In this document: in pieces, positions 18,045 through 25,930 of the stretch
How positions within the stretch are numbered: the stretch's first letter is position 1
Layout of the letters: each line of letters opens with the position of its first letter
Assembly (NCBI GenBank): GCA_029865385.1
Contig: JAOUGX010000027.1
Location: 1 to 37,668, forward strand
Source of the DNA: Gammaproteobacteria bacterium
GTDB lineage: Bacteria; Pseudomonadota; Gammaproteobacteria; Steroidobacterales; Woeseiaceae
Direction of reading: 5' to 3'
DNA: 37,668 nucleotides
Position numbers and translations under genes: made by a program
Notes under the pieces: model-generated
The model's input: only the letters and a program-made list of their open reading frames with translations
Database searches by the model: none
What the model was told of the DNA's origin: nothing

Positions 18045-18079
18045 TTGACTTTTACCGTTATTGAGATTATTTTACTCAA
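18045..18079 (+). promoter_or_regulatory. Strong promoter with overlapping inverted repeat
   Basis: TTGACT (18045-18050) and TATTTT (18068-18073) are separated by 17 bases. The predicted transcription start is about 18080-18081, one or two bases before the ATG at 18082, so the message may be leaderless. An inverted repeat TTGAG (18061-18065) and CTCAA (18075-18079) brackets the -10 box and could be an operator. Confidence 0.6.
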
Positions 18080-18081
18080 CT

Positions 18082-18909
18082 ATGGATACGACCATCAGCC
18101 AATCCGTCGATCAGGCCTGCCGGCTTTTGCTTCGGCCTGTCGCGGCCTTGCTGATGAAATGCGGTGTCACCTGGAAACAGTTTTCCGACCTTTCCAAGTC
18201 CGTTTTCGTCGAGGTTGCTAGCAGAGAATTCGGTATCCGTGGCCGTCCGACCAATGTCTCCAGGGTCTCCATACTGACCGGGATAAGTCGTAAGGAAATC
18301 AAACACCAGCGCGATCTGCTGTTGCAGAAAACCGAGGCCAAGCCAGGAAAAACCAACGACGCAACCCGCCTGTTGTCGGGATGGCATCAGGACCCCCTTT
18401 ACAGCGACGGCCACGGCGCGCCGCTTACGCTTCCGGAACGGGGTCCCGCTCCCAGTTTCGAGACGCTTTTCCAGCGTTACGGTGGTGACACGCCGTTCCA
18501 GACACTCATGAAGGAATTGAAATCGGCAGGTACCGTGGAATTCGACGAGCGAGCCAGGAAAGTTGTCGCGAAAAGTCGATTTCACATGCCGGTGCCGATG
18601 TCGGAAGAAAATATCCGGTTTTTTGGTTCGAACCTCTTCGACCATGCCAGAACGCTCGAGGACAACGTCAGTGGGTCCGGCAAGCAGCGCCGTTTCGAAG
18701 GGTTTGCGGTCGACGATCGCGTCGATCCCGGTGCCGCCAAAGAATTTCACGCGTTCCTGAACGAGCGTGGCCAGCAATTCCTCGAGGAGATCGATGAGTG
18801 GCTGAACCAGCATCGGGTAAGCGATGACAACTCCAAATTCGTACCAATTAGGCTGGGCGTGGGGCTCTACGCAATTGACGGCCAATTACCAGAAGGCAAG
18901 CAATCATGA
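18082..18909 (+). CDS. DUF6502 family protein, probable DNA-binding
   Basis: This 275-residue protein matches the DUF6502 pattern: an N-terminal helical region (QACRLLLRPVAALLMKCGV), then TWKQFSDLSKSVFVEVASREF and VSRVSILTGISRKEIKHQR, which reads like a helix-turn-helix. A central WHQDPLYSDGHG segment and a C-terminal region ending in a helical stretch (FLEEIDEWLNQHR) follow. No function is established as far as I know. The start ATG 18082 coincides with the predicted transcription start. The stop overlaps the next ATG (18906), coupling it to the DUF5666 lipoprotein. A regulatory role for the pair is inferred. Confidence 0.8.
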   Translation: MDTTISQSVDQACRLLLRPVAALLMKCGVTWKQFSDLSKSVFVEVASREFGIRGRPTNVSRVSILTGISRKEIKHQRDLLLQKTEAKPGKTNDATRLLSGWHQDPLYSDGHGAPLTLPERGPAPSFETLFQRYGGDTPFQTLMKELKSAGTVEFDERARKVVAKSRFHMPVPMSEENIRFFGSNLFDHARTLEDNVSGSGKQRRFEGFAVDDRVDPGAAKEFHAFLNERGQQFLEEIDEWLNQHRVSDDNSKFVPIRLGVGLYAIDGQLPEGKQS

Positions 18910-20366
18910 AAATTCTATCCGTGTTTTTGACGACTTTATTCCTAATGGTCCTGGCAGCTTGCGGAGGAAGCGGCTCCGACGCGCCGCCGGGTAATAATGC
19001 CCCGCCACCGGTCGGCGGTATCGGCCGAACCGGCGTAGCCTTCGGACCGATTTCCACGTTCGGCAGTATTGTCGTCAACGGCGTGCGCTACGACACGTCA
19101 TCCGCCACCTTCACGGTCGACGACTCGCCGGGCAGTGAGAGCGATCTGCGGGTCGGACATGTCGTCCTAGTGAAAGGCGAAATCGATGACAACCTGACGA
19201 CCGGCACAGCGCAGGAAGTCAGCTTCAATGAGAACGTCAAGGGACCGATTCAGAGCATCGACCTGGCGATGAACCGGCTCGTCGTCCTCGGGCAAACCGT
19301 CATAATCAGCCCGGAGACTTCCTTCGATGACAACATACAGCCGGCGTCACTCGCTGGACTCATTGTCGGTGATATCGTCGAGGTCAGCGGCCAAACCACT
19401 TCTGATGGCAGCGTTGTCGCAACGCGAATCGAGAAAAAGCCTGTCGGGACCTCCTTTGAGGTTCACGGTGTCGTGAGCAATCTGGATGCGGCGAACTCCA
19501 GATTCTCTATAAACGCACTTGCGGTTGACTACAGTGCCGCAGTGCTCGACAACTTCCCCGGCGGCCAGATCAGCAACGGCGACTTCGTCGAAGCCAAAGG
19601 AACTGCGCTGGATGGCAGCGGCGCGCTTGTGGCTTCGCGGGTCGAGTTCGAAGGCGGAGTGATCACCGGTGCCAACGGCGACTACGTCGAAATCGAAGGC
19701 TTCATCACCCGTTTCGTATCCGCGCAGGACTTCGATGTCAGTGGCGTCTCCGTGATCACGAATGGAAGCACGGTGTTCGAAGGCGGTGTGGCTGCGGATC
19801 TCGGCCTGAACGTCAAAGTGGAGGTCGATGGCACGCTGAACTCGAGCGGAATCATCATCGCGGAGAAAGTCGACATCCGGCGCGCCAAAGCGGTTCGGGT
19901 AACCGCCCTGGTTGATTCCGTCAACGCTGCCGGCAATTCGCTGGTCATGCTGGGAATCACATTCAACGTCGATGCCCTGACGAGACTTGAAGACAAGAGC
20001 AGCGCCGATGTAGATCCACTGACGATCGGCGATCTGAATGCCGGCGACTACCTGGAAATTCGCGGCAGCGAACTGCCGGCAGGAAGCGGCCAGATCGCTG
20101 CTGCCATCCTGGAACGGGAGGACATCGACAGCAGGACCATTCTGCAGGGATTCGTCGAAACGGTTTCTGATCCCTCCTTCACTATACTCGGAGTCAGCAT
20201 AACGACGAACGGCAGTACGGCCTTCCGCGACACCGACGACAGCATCATCACGGGCGCGGAATTCTTTAATCGCGTATCAGCAGGCTCGCTGGTTAAGGCA
20301 AGCGGGACCGAAACTTCATCAATGGCCATTACGGCCGACGAAGTGGAATTCGAGCTGGAATTCTAG
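18906..20366 (+). CDS. DUF5666-repeat lipoprotein
   Basis: The 486-residue protein has a lipoprotein signal (LTTLFLMVLAACGGSGSD, lipobox LAAC) and a flexible G/P-rich linker. It then carries about five repeats of a small beta-barrel-like unit of 60-70 residues, seen as alternating blocks such as VGHVVLVKGEIDDN, VGDIVEVSGQTTSDG, NGDFVEAKGTALDG and AGDYLEIRGSE, each followed by AT(R/K)IE or ASRVEFE-type strands. This is the DUF5666 pattern. It is strongly acidic, probably sits at the outer membrane or surface, and forms a two-gene unit with the DUF6502 gene. Its ligand and role are unknown. Confidence 0.85.
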   Translation: MKILSVFLTTLFLMVLAACGGSGSDAPPGNNAPPPVGGIGRTGVAFGPISTFGSIVVNGVRYDTSSATFTVDDSPGSESDLRVGHVVLVKGEIDDNLTTGTAQEVSFNENVKGPIQSIDLAMNRLVVLGQTVIISPETSFDDNIQPASLAGLIVGDIVEVSGQTTSDGSVVATRIEKKPVGTSFEVHGVVSNLDAANSRFSINALAVDYSAAVLDNFPGGQISNGDFVEAKGTALDGSGALVASRVEFEGGVITGANGDYVEIEGFITRFVSAQDFDVSGVSVITNGSTVFEGGVAADLGLNVKVEVDGTLNSSGIIIAEKVDIRRAKAVRVTALVDSVNAAGNSLVMLGITFNVDALTRLEDKSSADVDPLTIGDLNAGDYLEIRGSELPAGSGQIAAAILEREDIDSRTILQGFVETVSDPSFTILGVSITTNGSTAFRDTDDSIITGAEFFNRVSAGSLVKASGTETSSMAITADEVEFELEF

Positions 20367-20377
20367 GCGATGAAAAA

Positions 20378-20402
20378 AGGGGGCAGCGTTTTGCCGCCCC
20401 CT
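20378..20402. terminator. Bidirectional intrinsic terminator
   Basis: AGGGGGC (20378-20384) pairs with GCCCCCT (20396-20402); after one A/C mismatch, GC/GC pairs close a GTTTT loop. Read on the minus strand the stem is followed by a run of six T, a good terminator for the GDT1-type gene. On the plus strand the tail is weaker (ATTTC) but the hairpin lies 11 bases after the DUF5666 stop. Confidence 0.8.
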
Positions 20403-20429
20403 ATTTCAATAACTGGTAAACCGCTTGAC

Positions 20430-20714
20430 TCATGGCTGGCTCCAGGCGCTCCAGATTGTCCAAAAACCAATGATCAGGAAACCTGCTCCCGCGGCAAATG
20501 CAAGGTACCGCGGATTCATCCATCCGGAAATCGCCGAGCCGATTACGACGGCGATTGCCGAGGACGCCACCAGCGCCAGCGATGCCGCCAAGAAAACGAA
20601 CAAGGGTCCGGCCGACTCGCGGGTCGCGAACAGGATTGTCGCCAGCTGAGTCTTGTCCCCGAGTTCCGCCAGGAACACTGTTCCAAATACGATCGCAAAA
20701 GATTTGAAATCCAT
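20430..20714 (-). CDS. Half-size GDT1/UPF0016 (MneA-like) cation transporter
   Basis: The 94-residue inner-membrane protein carries the hallmark ELGDKTQLATI motif of UPF0016 (PF01169), a family that exports manganese or exchanges calcium/manganese for protons. Three membrane segments are visible (about 5-20, 37-60 and 68-90). Family members usually contain two such motif units; this one has only one, so it would need to dimerise. The start at 20714 follows a GGGAAG site. The gene is downstream of, and co-directional with, the M20 homologue 15 bases away, and ends at the bidirectional terminator. Confidence 0.85.
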   Translation of the reverse strand: MDFKSFAIVFGTVFLAELGDKTQLATILFATRESAGPLFVFLAASLALVASSAIAVVIGSAISGWMNPRYLAFAAGAGFLIIGFWTIWSAWSQP

Positions 20715-20729
20715 AACATTCTTCCCGGG

Positions 20730-22298
20730 CTATTTTTCTGCAAGGGCGTAAAGGAGATCCACGTAGGATTTCTCGATTTCCGCGAGGCCCGCGACAGGCG
20801 ATTCCGGCTTCGGCTCGATCAGCATGAACTCGTTTGGCGCGTGCGCGCCGGTACCGTAACCTATGCCAAAGGGCACCATCGGAATTCCGAGTCTTTCGGT
20901 AAACTGGTAGAACGGTGCGCTGCCGGCAATGCGCGGATTCACGGAAACTCTTTCGGTGTATTTGTTGCCGACGCCAATTGCCGCCTGCACCAGCGGCGAA
21001 TTGACCGAGGTCTGCGCGGCAGGATAAGCGCTCATTCGACGCATCTCGATATCGGCAAACCCGTTCGCATCCAGGTGGTTGCGAATTTTCTGCAGCGCTT
21101 CCTCGGGATCGATACCGGGTGGCAGTCGGGAGTCCAGTTTCGCCGTCGCCATGTGCGGCAGGATGGTCTTGGTTCCTTCGCCTGTGTAACCTGCCCAGAT
21201 ACCATCTACATTGAGCGTCGGCATGAAGAGGAGTTCGGTAATCGCATCCGCGCCGGTCAAACCATCAAGCCAGGTATCGACGCCGAGCGACGCCTTCACA
21301 TCGTCGTCGTTGCTGGTCGCCAATACGCCGTTCATCAACACCTGCTCTTCTTCATTCGGCGGACGAATTCCGTCGTAGTAACCGGGGATGACGATCGTAT
21401 TGCCGTCCTTGCTGGTCATCGACGCAATGGCCTGGATCAGGTGCAGCACCGGTGAATCGACCAGCGCTTTGTAGGAACCGTGAATCTCTGCCCTGGTAGG
21501 TCCGCCGCCTGCGTTGCCCCTGGCTTCGAGTTCGAAATAGATGATGCCCTTGACACCCAGCAGCAATGACAGGCTGCCGTCCGGTCGCTGCGAGTTGAAG
21601 GGAAAAATTGCGCCGTCCGCCGCTTTGAGCCGCTCCTCGTAGCGATCGATGATTTGCGGGTAATGTGGCGATCCCAGTTCCTCCTCGCCCTCCGCCGCTA
21701 CCATGAGGTTGACCGGCAACTCACCGCGCACGTCGATGATCGATTGCACCGCGTTCAGGAATGCACGTTGCGGTCCTTTCTGGTTGGTCGCGCCGCGTGC
21801 CATCAACACCGTGCCGAGCTCGTGCTCGACCAGTTCCGCGGCAAACGGCGGGCTTTGCCAATCTTCGGGATCGACCGGCTGCACGTCGTACATCAGGTAA
21901 AGCATCAGTGTTTTTTCGGCGCCCGCGTCGTAGTAACCCCAGACACCGGGATGGCCGTCTGTGGGAACCAGTTCGGCTTCCTGGAAGCCGATTGCCAGCA
22001 GGTCATCTCGCAGCAGTTCGGCCATTTCCCGGATGCCGGTGTTTTGCGCACTGATCGAGGGCTGGCGCAGCCAACGCTGGATATTGACCAGGTGGCCGTC
22101 GAGATTGGCATCGATGTGGCGGTAAATATCGTCGTGACTGCCTTTGTATTGGCCGACGCTCGTTGCCGAGTAGACCTCGTCCGTATCGATGCGAATTTTC
22201 GGTCGTTCGACTGCTGCCGCGTCGACGGAATGCTCGACCGTCACGTCGCCACAGGCCGCCAGCACGCCGGCCAGAAGAAAAGTCCATCGCTTGTTCAT
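20730..22298 (-). CDS. M20-family peptidase homologue with altered metal site (lipoprotein)
   Basis: This 522-residue protein has a lipoprotein signal (TFLLAGVLAACG, lipobox LAAC) and an M20 metallopeptidase fold related to dipeptidases such as carnosinase. The usual GHxDVQP ligand motif reads LMYDVQP (methionine at 136, D138 kept), and the usual GxxDDKGP reads GATNQKGP (asparagine at 172). The catalytic glutamates AEGEEELGS (204-205) and the final histidine in GAHAPNEFM (486) are present. The dimerisation or lid domain spans roughly 245-370. Loss of two standard zinc ligands means that hydrolysis cannot be assumed. ATG 22298 follows GGGGACGA. It may be co-transcribed with the GDT1-type gene. 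Confidence 0.85.
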   Translation of the reverse strand: MNKRWTFLLAGVLAACGDVTVEHSVDAAAVERPKIRIDTDEVYSATSVGQYKGSHDDIYRHIDANLDGHLVNIQRWLRQPSISAQNTGIREMAELLRDDLLAIGFQEAELVPTDGHPGVWGYYDAGAEKTLMLYLMYDVQPVDPEDWQSPPFAAELVEHELGTVLMARGATNQKGPQRAFLNAVQSIIDVRGELPVNLMVAAEGEEELGSPHYPQIIDRYEERLKAADGAIFPFNSQRPDGSLSLLLGVKGIIYFELEARGNAGGGPTRAEIHGSYKALVDSPVLHLIQAIASMTSKDGNTIVIPGYYDGIRPPNEEEQVLMNGVLATSNDDDVKASLGVDTWLDGLTGADAITELLFMPTLNVDGIWAGYTGEGTKTILPHMATAKLDSRLPPGIDPEEALQKIRNHLDANGFADIEMRRMSAYPAAQTSVNSPLVQAAIGVGNKYTERVSVNPRIAGSAPFYQFTERLGIPMVPFGIGYGTGAHAPNEFMLIEPKPESPVAGLAEIEKSYVDLLYALAEK

Positions 22299-22458
22299 TC
22301 GTCCCCGCCCTTTCTGACTCTTGTTTACGCAGCACTCAACAGGCTGCTGGCGCTGACATAATGGCCGTCCGGCCGGACTGCTGTCCAGCCGCACTGGCCT
22401 GCATGGCGCAGGACCAAGGAATTTCTCTTGCGGAATGCTGTCGCATTAAGCGGACAGA

Positions 22459-22486
22459 TTGACAATGGCGGGCACTGGTTTACCTT
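22459..22486 (+). promoter_or_regulatory. Candidate promoter for the sugar dehydrogenase gene
   Basis: A consensus TTGACA (22459-22464) is followed after 16 bases by TACCTT (22481-22486), about 28 bases before the ATG at 22515. The rest of the 216-base gap between the divergent genes shows only a perfect 12-base palindrome GTCCGGCCGGAC at 22367-22378. Confidence 0.45.
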
Positions 22487-22514
22487 GGACGTACAGGCGG
22501 ATGCGGAAAATACT

Positions 22515-23744
22515 ATGAACAAGATGCTCGGAAGTGGATTACGCGCGATTGCACCGGCAATGCTACTGCTGTCGCTGACTGCCTGCGGTGGTGGCGGCAG
22601 CGATGACGGATTCAGCCCGCCGCCCCCACCGCCTCCGCCACCCGGCGGCGTCGACATCGCAACGCAGAGGGCCTATTCCCAACTGAGTTTTATTCGGCCG
22701 CTGGCGATGTTGCAGCTGCCGGGCAACGACACGCGCTGGTACGTGGCCGAGCAGGCGGGAATCATTCGCGTCTTCAACAACGATCCGAACGTCGCTCAAA
22801 GCACCGTGTTCGCCAACCTGACGGCGATCGTCGACGACGGCCCGAACGAGGCCGGATTGCTCGGGTTCGCGTTTCATCCCGACTTTGCAAACAATGGCGA
22901 GGTCTATGTTTCGTACACCGGCAACGCGAACGGCCTCATTTCGCGGATTTCGCGCTTTGTCAGCCAGGATGGCGGCATTACGCTGAACATTGCGAGTGAG
23001 CAGGTATTGCTGTCGATGGCGCAGCCCTTCGGCAATCACAACGGCGGCCACATTGCCTTCGGCCCGGACGGTTTCCTGTATATAGGATTCGGCGACGGCG
23101 GCAGCGGCGGCGATCCCAACAACAACGGGCAGAATACGCAGAACCTGTTCGGCACTATCGTCCGCATCGATGTCGACGCGCCCGCGCCTTACGGCATACC
23201 GGCAAACAATCCCTTCGCCGGCAACCCGCTGTGCTCCCAGGGTGTTGGCGCGGCAGATTGCCCCGAAATCTACGCCTGGGGCTTTCGCAATCCCTGGCGC
23301 TGGAGTTTCGACAGCCTGACCGGAGCACTCTGGTTGGGCGATGTTGGCCAGAGTTCATGGGAGGAAATCGACCGCGTCGAACGCAGCATGAATTACGGCT
23401 GGCGCCAGCGCGAAGGCGCACATTGCTTCAATCCCTCGGTCGGTTGCAGCACTAATTTTGTCGATCCGATCACCGAGTACGGTCGTACGCTCGGCGGATC
23501 GGTCACCGGCGGTTACGTTTATCGTGGCATGGCGGTGACCGGTTTGGCAGGTCATTACGTGTTCGGCGATTTCAGCAGCGGCAGGATATTCAGCGTTCCC
23601 GCGAACAGCATGCAAGGCACGGTCGCCGACGAGCTGTTAGCAAGCGGCCGCAGTATCGCCTCGTTCGCCGAAGACATCGACGGCGAGATCTACCTGCTCG
23701 ACTTCGGCACCGGCGGCATTTTCCAGATCGTCGACGCGCCCTGA
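22515..23744 (+). CDS. PQQ-dependent sugar dehydrogenase-type lipoprotein
   Basis: The 409-residue protein has a lipoprotein signal (IAPAMLLLSLTACGGGG, lipobox LTAC), a proline-rich linker, and a six-bladed propeller of the soluble glucose dehydrogenase/HHIP-like family that oxidises sugars with PQQ. Diagnostic segments are GLLGFAFHPDFANNGEVYVSY, GNHNGGHIAFGPDGFLYIGF, GDGGSGGDPNNNGQNTQNL, WGFRNPWRWSFD, WLGDVGQSSWEEID and YGWRQREG. Two cysteine pairs near 225-235 and 300-315 fit extracytoplasmic disulfides. ATG 22515 was chosen because the signal peptide starts there. No PQQ synthesis genes are in the window. Sugar specificity is unknown. Confidence 0.9.
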   Translation: MNKMLGSGLRAIAPAMLLLSLTACGGGGSDDGFSPPPPPPPPPGGVDIATQRAYSQLSFIRPLAMLQLPGNDTRWYVAEQAGIIRVFNNDPNVAQSTVFANLTAIVDDGPNEAGLLGFAFHPDFANNGEVYVSYTGNANGLISRISRFVSQDGGITLNIASEQVLLSMAQPFGNHNGGHIAFGPDGFLYIGFGDGGSGGDPNNNGQNTQNLFGTIVRIDVDAPAPYGIPANNPFAGNPLCSQGVGAADCPEIYAWGFRNPWRWSFDSLTGALWLGDVGQSSWEEIDRVERSMNYGWRQREGAHCFNPSVGCSTNFVDPITEYGRTLGGSVTGGYVYRGMAVTGLAGHYVFGDFSSGRIFSVPANSMQGTVADELLASGRSIASFAEDIDGEIYLLDFGTGGIFQIVDAP

Positions 23745-23759
23745 GCGACGCGGTCGAGC

Positions 23760-24677
23760 TCAGGCCGCGGACTGCCTGAGGATGTTGTAAGGCGCGAGTT
23801 CGGGCTTCCGGCAGCTCGCCAGCCGCACGATGCTCGTGTGCACGAAGGCATGCTGCCCCGAAAGGCTGGCGTGGCTCACCATGTCGGTAAACACCATCCA
23901 CGCCGAGAAAGGCGGAAATCGAAACTCCACATGACCCTCGGTATCCTGCTGGAACGCGGGCGTGTCTTTCATGAAATTGTGGAACCTGCGCATTACGCGG
24001 TCGTAGGGCGAGGAATCGAGCACATGCGCCGCCGGCAAGCCGAGCGCAGCGACACCCTTCAGCAAGCCGGTTCTCAGGTGATCCAGCGGTCCTTTTCGAA
24101 GATAGTTCGTACCCGGATTGGCGACCGCAATTCCAGCCGCCTTGCCGTAACGCTGATACACCGCGGGAAAGGTGCCCTTGCTGGCCCAGACTCGGTCCTC
24201 GGTCGGGTTCACGTTGATGAAAAACCGCAGGATACGGTCACCGTTGGTTGCGCCGTAGGCGCCCGCGTCGACGTGCACGAGTTCATTGCTCGCGTGCGGT
24301 TTCAGGTTGCGGCCTTTTTCCTGGATGGGCCGGAAACTGCAGGTACCCACGGTCCAGTCTTTCGTCAGGCCGGGCGCTTTCGCTTTCAGGAACCGCTCGA
24401 TCTCGCCGCTGACGCCGGTGAGTACGCGCGTAATGCGCTGCGCGGTTGCCGCGTCGGCATCGCCCAGTCCGCGCACATGGCCGGCTTCTGGATGATAGGA
24501 AATATTTTTTAATTTCAACAATTTAGGGAGCTCAACTCTAAAAAACTCCAAATCATCTGGCGACGGCAGCGGCACCGGTGAACTGGGAAAAAACACGATG
24601 GCGCCTTCTTCGAGCGCATCGGAAAGGTCATTGGGTCCGGCGCCGGCCAGGCGTGATTGATCGAATGTCTGCAGCAT
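23760..24677 (-). CDS. kdoO: Kdo hydroxylase (KdoO family)
   Basis: KdoO is an Fe(II)/2-oxoglutarate/oxygen enzyme that converts Kdo to Ko in lipopolysaccharide. The 305-residue protein matches the family from ISYHPEAGHVRGL through NELVHVDAGAYG and RILRFFINVNPTEDRVW to MRRFHNFMKDTPAFQ and FPPFSAWMVFTDMVSHA. A plausible iron triad is H135, D137 (HVD) and H269 (SHA). The start at 24677 has GGAG nine bases upstream; a longer frame upstream would cross the divergent promoter. It faces away from a heptosyltransferase-family gene, so both act in LPS core building. A patch near 24497-24560 is unusually AT-rich for this genome. Confidence 0.88.
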   Translation of the reverse strand: MLQTFDQSRLAGAGPNDLSDALEEGAIVFFPSSPVPLPSPDDLEFFRVELPKLLKLKNISYHPEAGHVRGLGDADAATAQRITRVLTGVSGEIERFLKAKAPGLTKDWTVGTCSFRPIQEKGRNLKPHASNELVHVDAGAYGATNGDRILRFFINVNPTEDRVWASKGTFPAVYQRYGKAAGIAVANPGTNYLRKGPLDHLRTGLLKGVAALGLPAAHVLDSSPYDRVMRRFHNFMKDTPAFQQDTEGHVEFRFPPFSAWMVFTDMVSHASLSGQHAFVHTSIVRLASCRKPELAPYNILRQSAA

Positions 24678-24729
24678 GGATGGATTCTCCGGATCGGGCG
24701 TCGCGGTTCGCTGGTCGTTTGTCGCCGTG

Positions 24730-24759
24730 ATTATAATGCAGCGATCGACCACAATGGTC
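24730..24759. promoter_or_regulatory. Divergent promoter region of kdoO and the heptosyltransferase gene
   Basis: ATTATAAT (24730-24737) is a perfect palindrome, so TATAAT reads as a -10 box on both strands (24732-24737 plus, complement of 24730-24735 minus). The -35 boxes are poor (TTCGCT 19 bases upstream on the plus strand). Beside it lies an inverted repeat GACCA-CAA-TGGTC (24747-24759) that could be an operator. Confidence 0.5.
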
Positions 24760-24790
24760 CGCACTTTTCCCCGATCCCTGGGTTCCGGCA

Positions 24791-25861
24791 ATGTCAGTAA
24801 AAACCATGGAGCCGCTGTCAAGCGCCCCGGACTCGCTTTGCATTGTGCGCCTCTCGGCGCTCGGGGATGTCACCCATGCCGTGCCGGTATTGCGCGCAAT
24901 CCAGCGCCAATGGCCTGCAACGCGCATTACCTGGGTATGTGCCGTGGTGGAACACAGGCTGCTGTCGCTTATCGATGGCATTCGTTTCGTCACGCTGGAC
25001 AAGAAAGCAGGCTGGCGCGGCTATCGGGAGTTGCGCCGGCAACTTCGCGGCGAAAAGTTCGACATCATGGTGCAGATGCAGACTTCCGCCCGGGCAAATC
25101 TCGCCGGCGCCTGCGTTCGCGCGCGGATAAAGCTCGGTTGGGACAAGGCGCGGGCGCGGGACCTGCACCACCTGTTCATGACGCATGTCATTCCGCCCGC
25201 GGCGAAGCAACACCAGGTACAGGGTCACCTGGCATTCGCACGGGCTCTGGGGCTCGACGCCGACGAACCGGTCTGGGATTTTCCGGTCACCGAGGCCAGC
25301 CGGCAGCATGCCGCCGAACGTCTTCCTGGCGAGCAGCGCACGCTGCTGATATCGCCTTGCTCGAGTCACGTGCATCGCAACTGGCTTGCCGACCGCTATG
25401 CGGCCGTGGCCGATTACGCGGTCGCGACCCACGGCATGCGCATCGTGCTGACTGGCGGCCCATCGGAAATCGAGAAACACATGGGCCGGGATATCGAAAC
25501 GGCCATGCAAAACAATGCCGACAACCTGGTCGGGCAACTGACACTCGAGCAGTTGATGGGCTTGCTGGAACGCGCCGACGTCGTACTTTCGCCCGATTCT
25601 GGCCCCGCCCACATGGCGAATGCACTCGGCAAACCGGTTATCGGGCTGCACGCCTGCACCTGGTCGATTCGCGGCGGTCCGTACCACTCCCTCGACCTGT
25701 GCATAGACAAGTTTCCGCAGGCCGCGCGGCAATTTCGCAACAAAGCGCCGGAAGAGATTCGCTGGGGCACCAAAATAGAGGAGCCCGGCGTCATGGCGCT
25801 GATCGAGGTCGACGAGGTCATAAATCGCCTTGACGAGGCTGTAAGCCGCCTGCCGCGTTGA
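24791..25861 (+). CDS. Glycosyltransferase family 9, LPS heptosyltransferase type
   Basis: The 356-residue cytoplasmic, membrane-associated enzyme is expected to transfer heptose from ADP-heptose to the inner core of LPS. The N-terminal domain begins CIVRLSALGDVTHAVPVLRAI, the classic GT9 start, and the nucleotide-binding domain carries LVGQLTLEQLMGLLERADVV followed by SPDSGPAHMANALGKPVIGLHA. It looks more like the WaaC/RfaC group than WaaF, but the acceptor cannot be read from sequence. ATG 24791 is used; ATG 24806 is an alternative five codons later. It is divergent from kdoO across a 113-base promoter region. Confidence 0.88.
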   Translation: MSVKTMEPLSSAPDSLCIVRLSALGDVTHAVPVLRAIQRQWPATRITWVCAVVEHRLLSLIDGIRFVTLDKKAGWRGYRELRRQLRGEKFDIMVQMQTSARANLAGACVRARIKLGWDKARARDLHHLFMTHVIPPAAKQHQVQGHLAFARALGLDADEPVWDFPVTEASRQHAAERLPGEQRTLLISPCSSHVHRNWLADRYAAVADYAVATHGMRIVLTGGPSEIEKHMGRDIETAMQNNADNLVGQLTLEQLMGLLERADVVLSPDSGPAHMANALGKPVIGLHACTWSIRGGPYHSLDLCIDKFPQAARQFRNKAPEEIRWGTKIEEPGVMALIEVDEVINRLDEAVSRLPR

Positions 25862-25872
25862 TTCCCGGGGCT

Positions 25873-25911
25873 ATTCAGCTTCCATTCAGCGACTTGGCAC
25901 TACCGTATCGT
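25873..25911 (+). promoter_or_regulatory. Promoter with ATTCAG direct repeat before the envelope operon
   Basis: ATTCAG occurs at 25873-25878 and 25884-25889, exactly 11 bases apart. TATCGT at 25906-25911 is a possible -10 box, which puts the second hexamer at the -35 position, the arrangement expected when an OmpR/PhoB-type activator replaces a -35 element. The ATG at 25931 has GAGGGAG before it. Confidence 0.45.
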
Positions 25912-25930
25912 CACACAAGAGGGAGACGAT

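Noticed and set aside
20370-21455. A 361-residue plus-strand frame over the GDT1-type and M20 genes
   Set aside because: It begins in the terminator hairpin and is basic and histidine/arginine-rich, typical of an antisense shadow of real genes.
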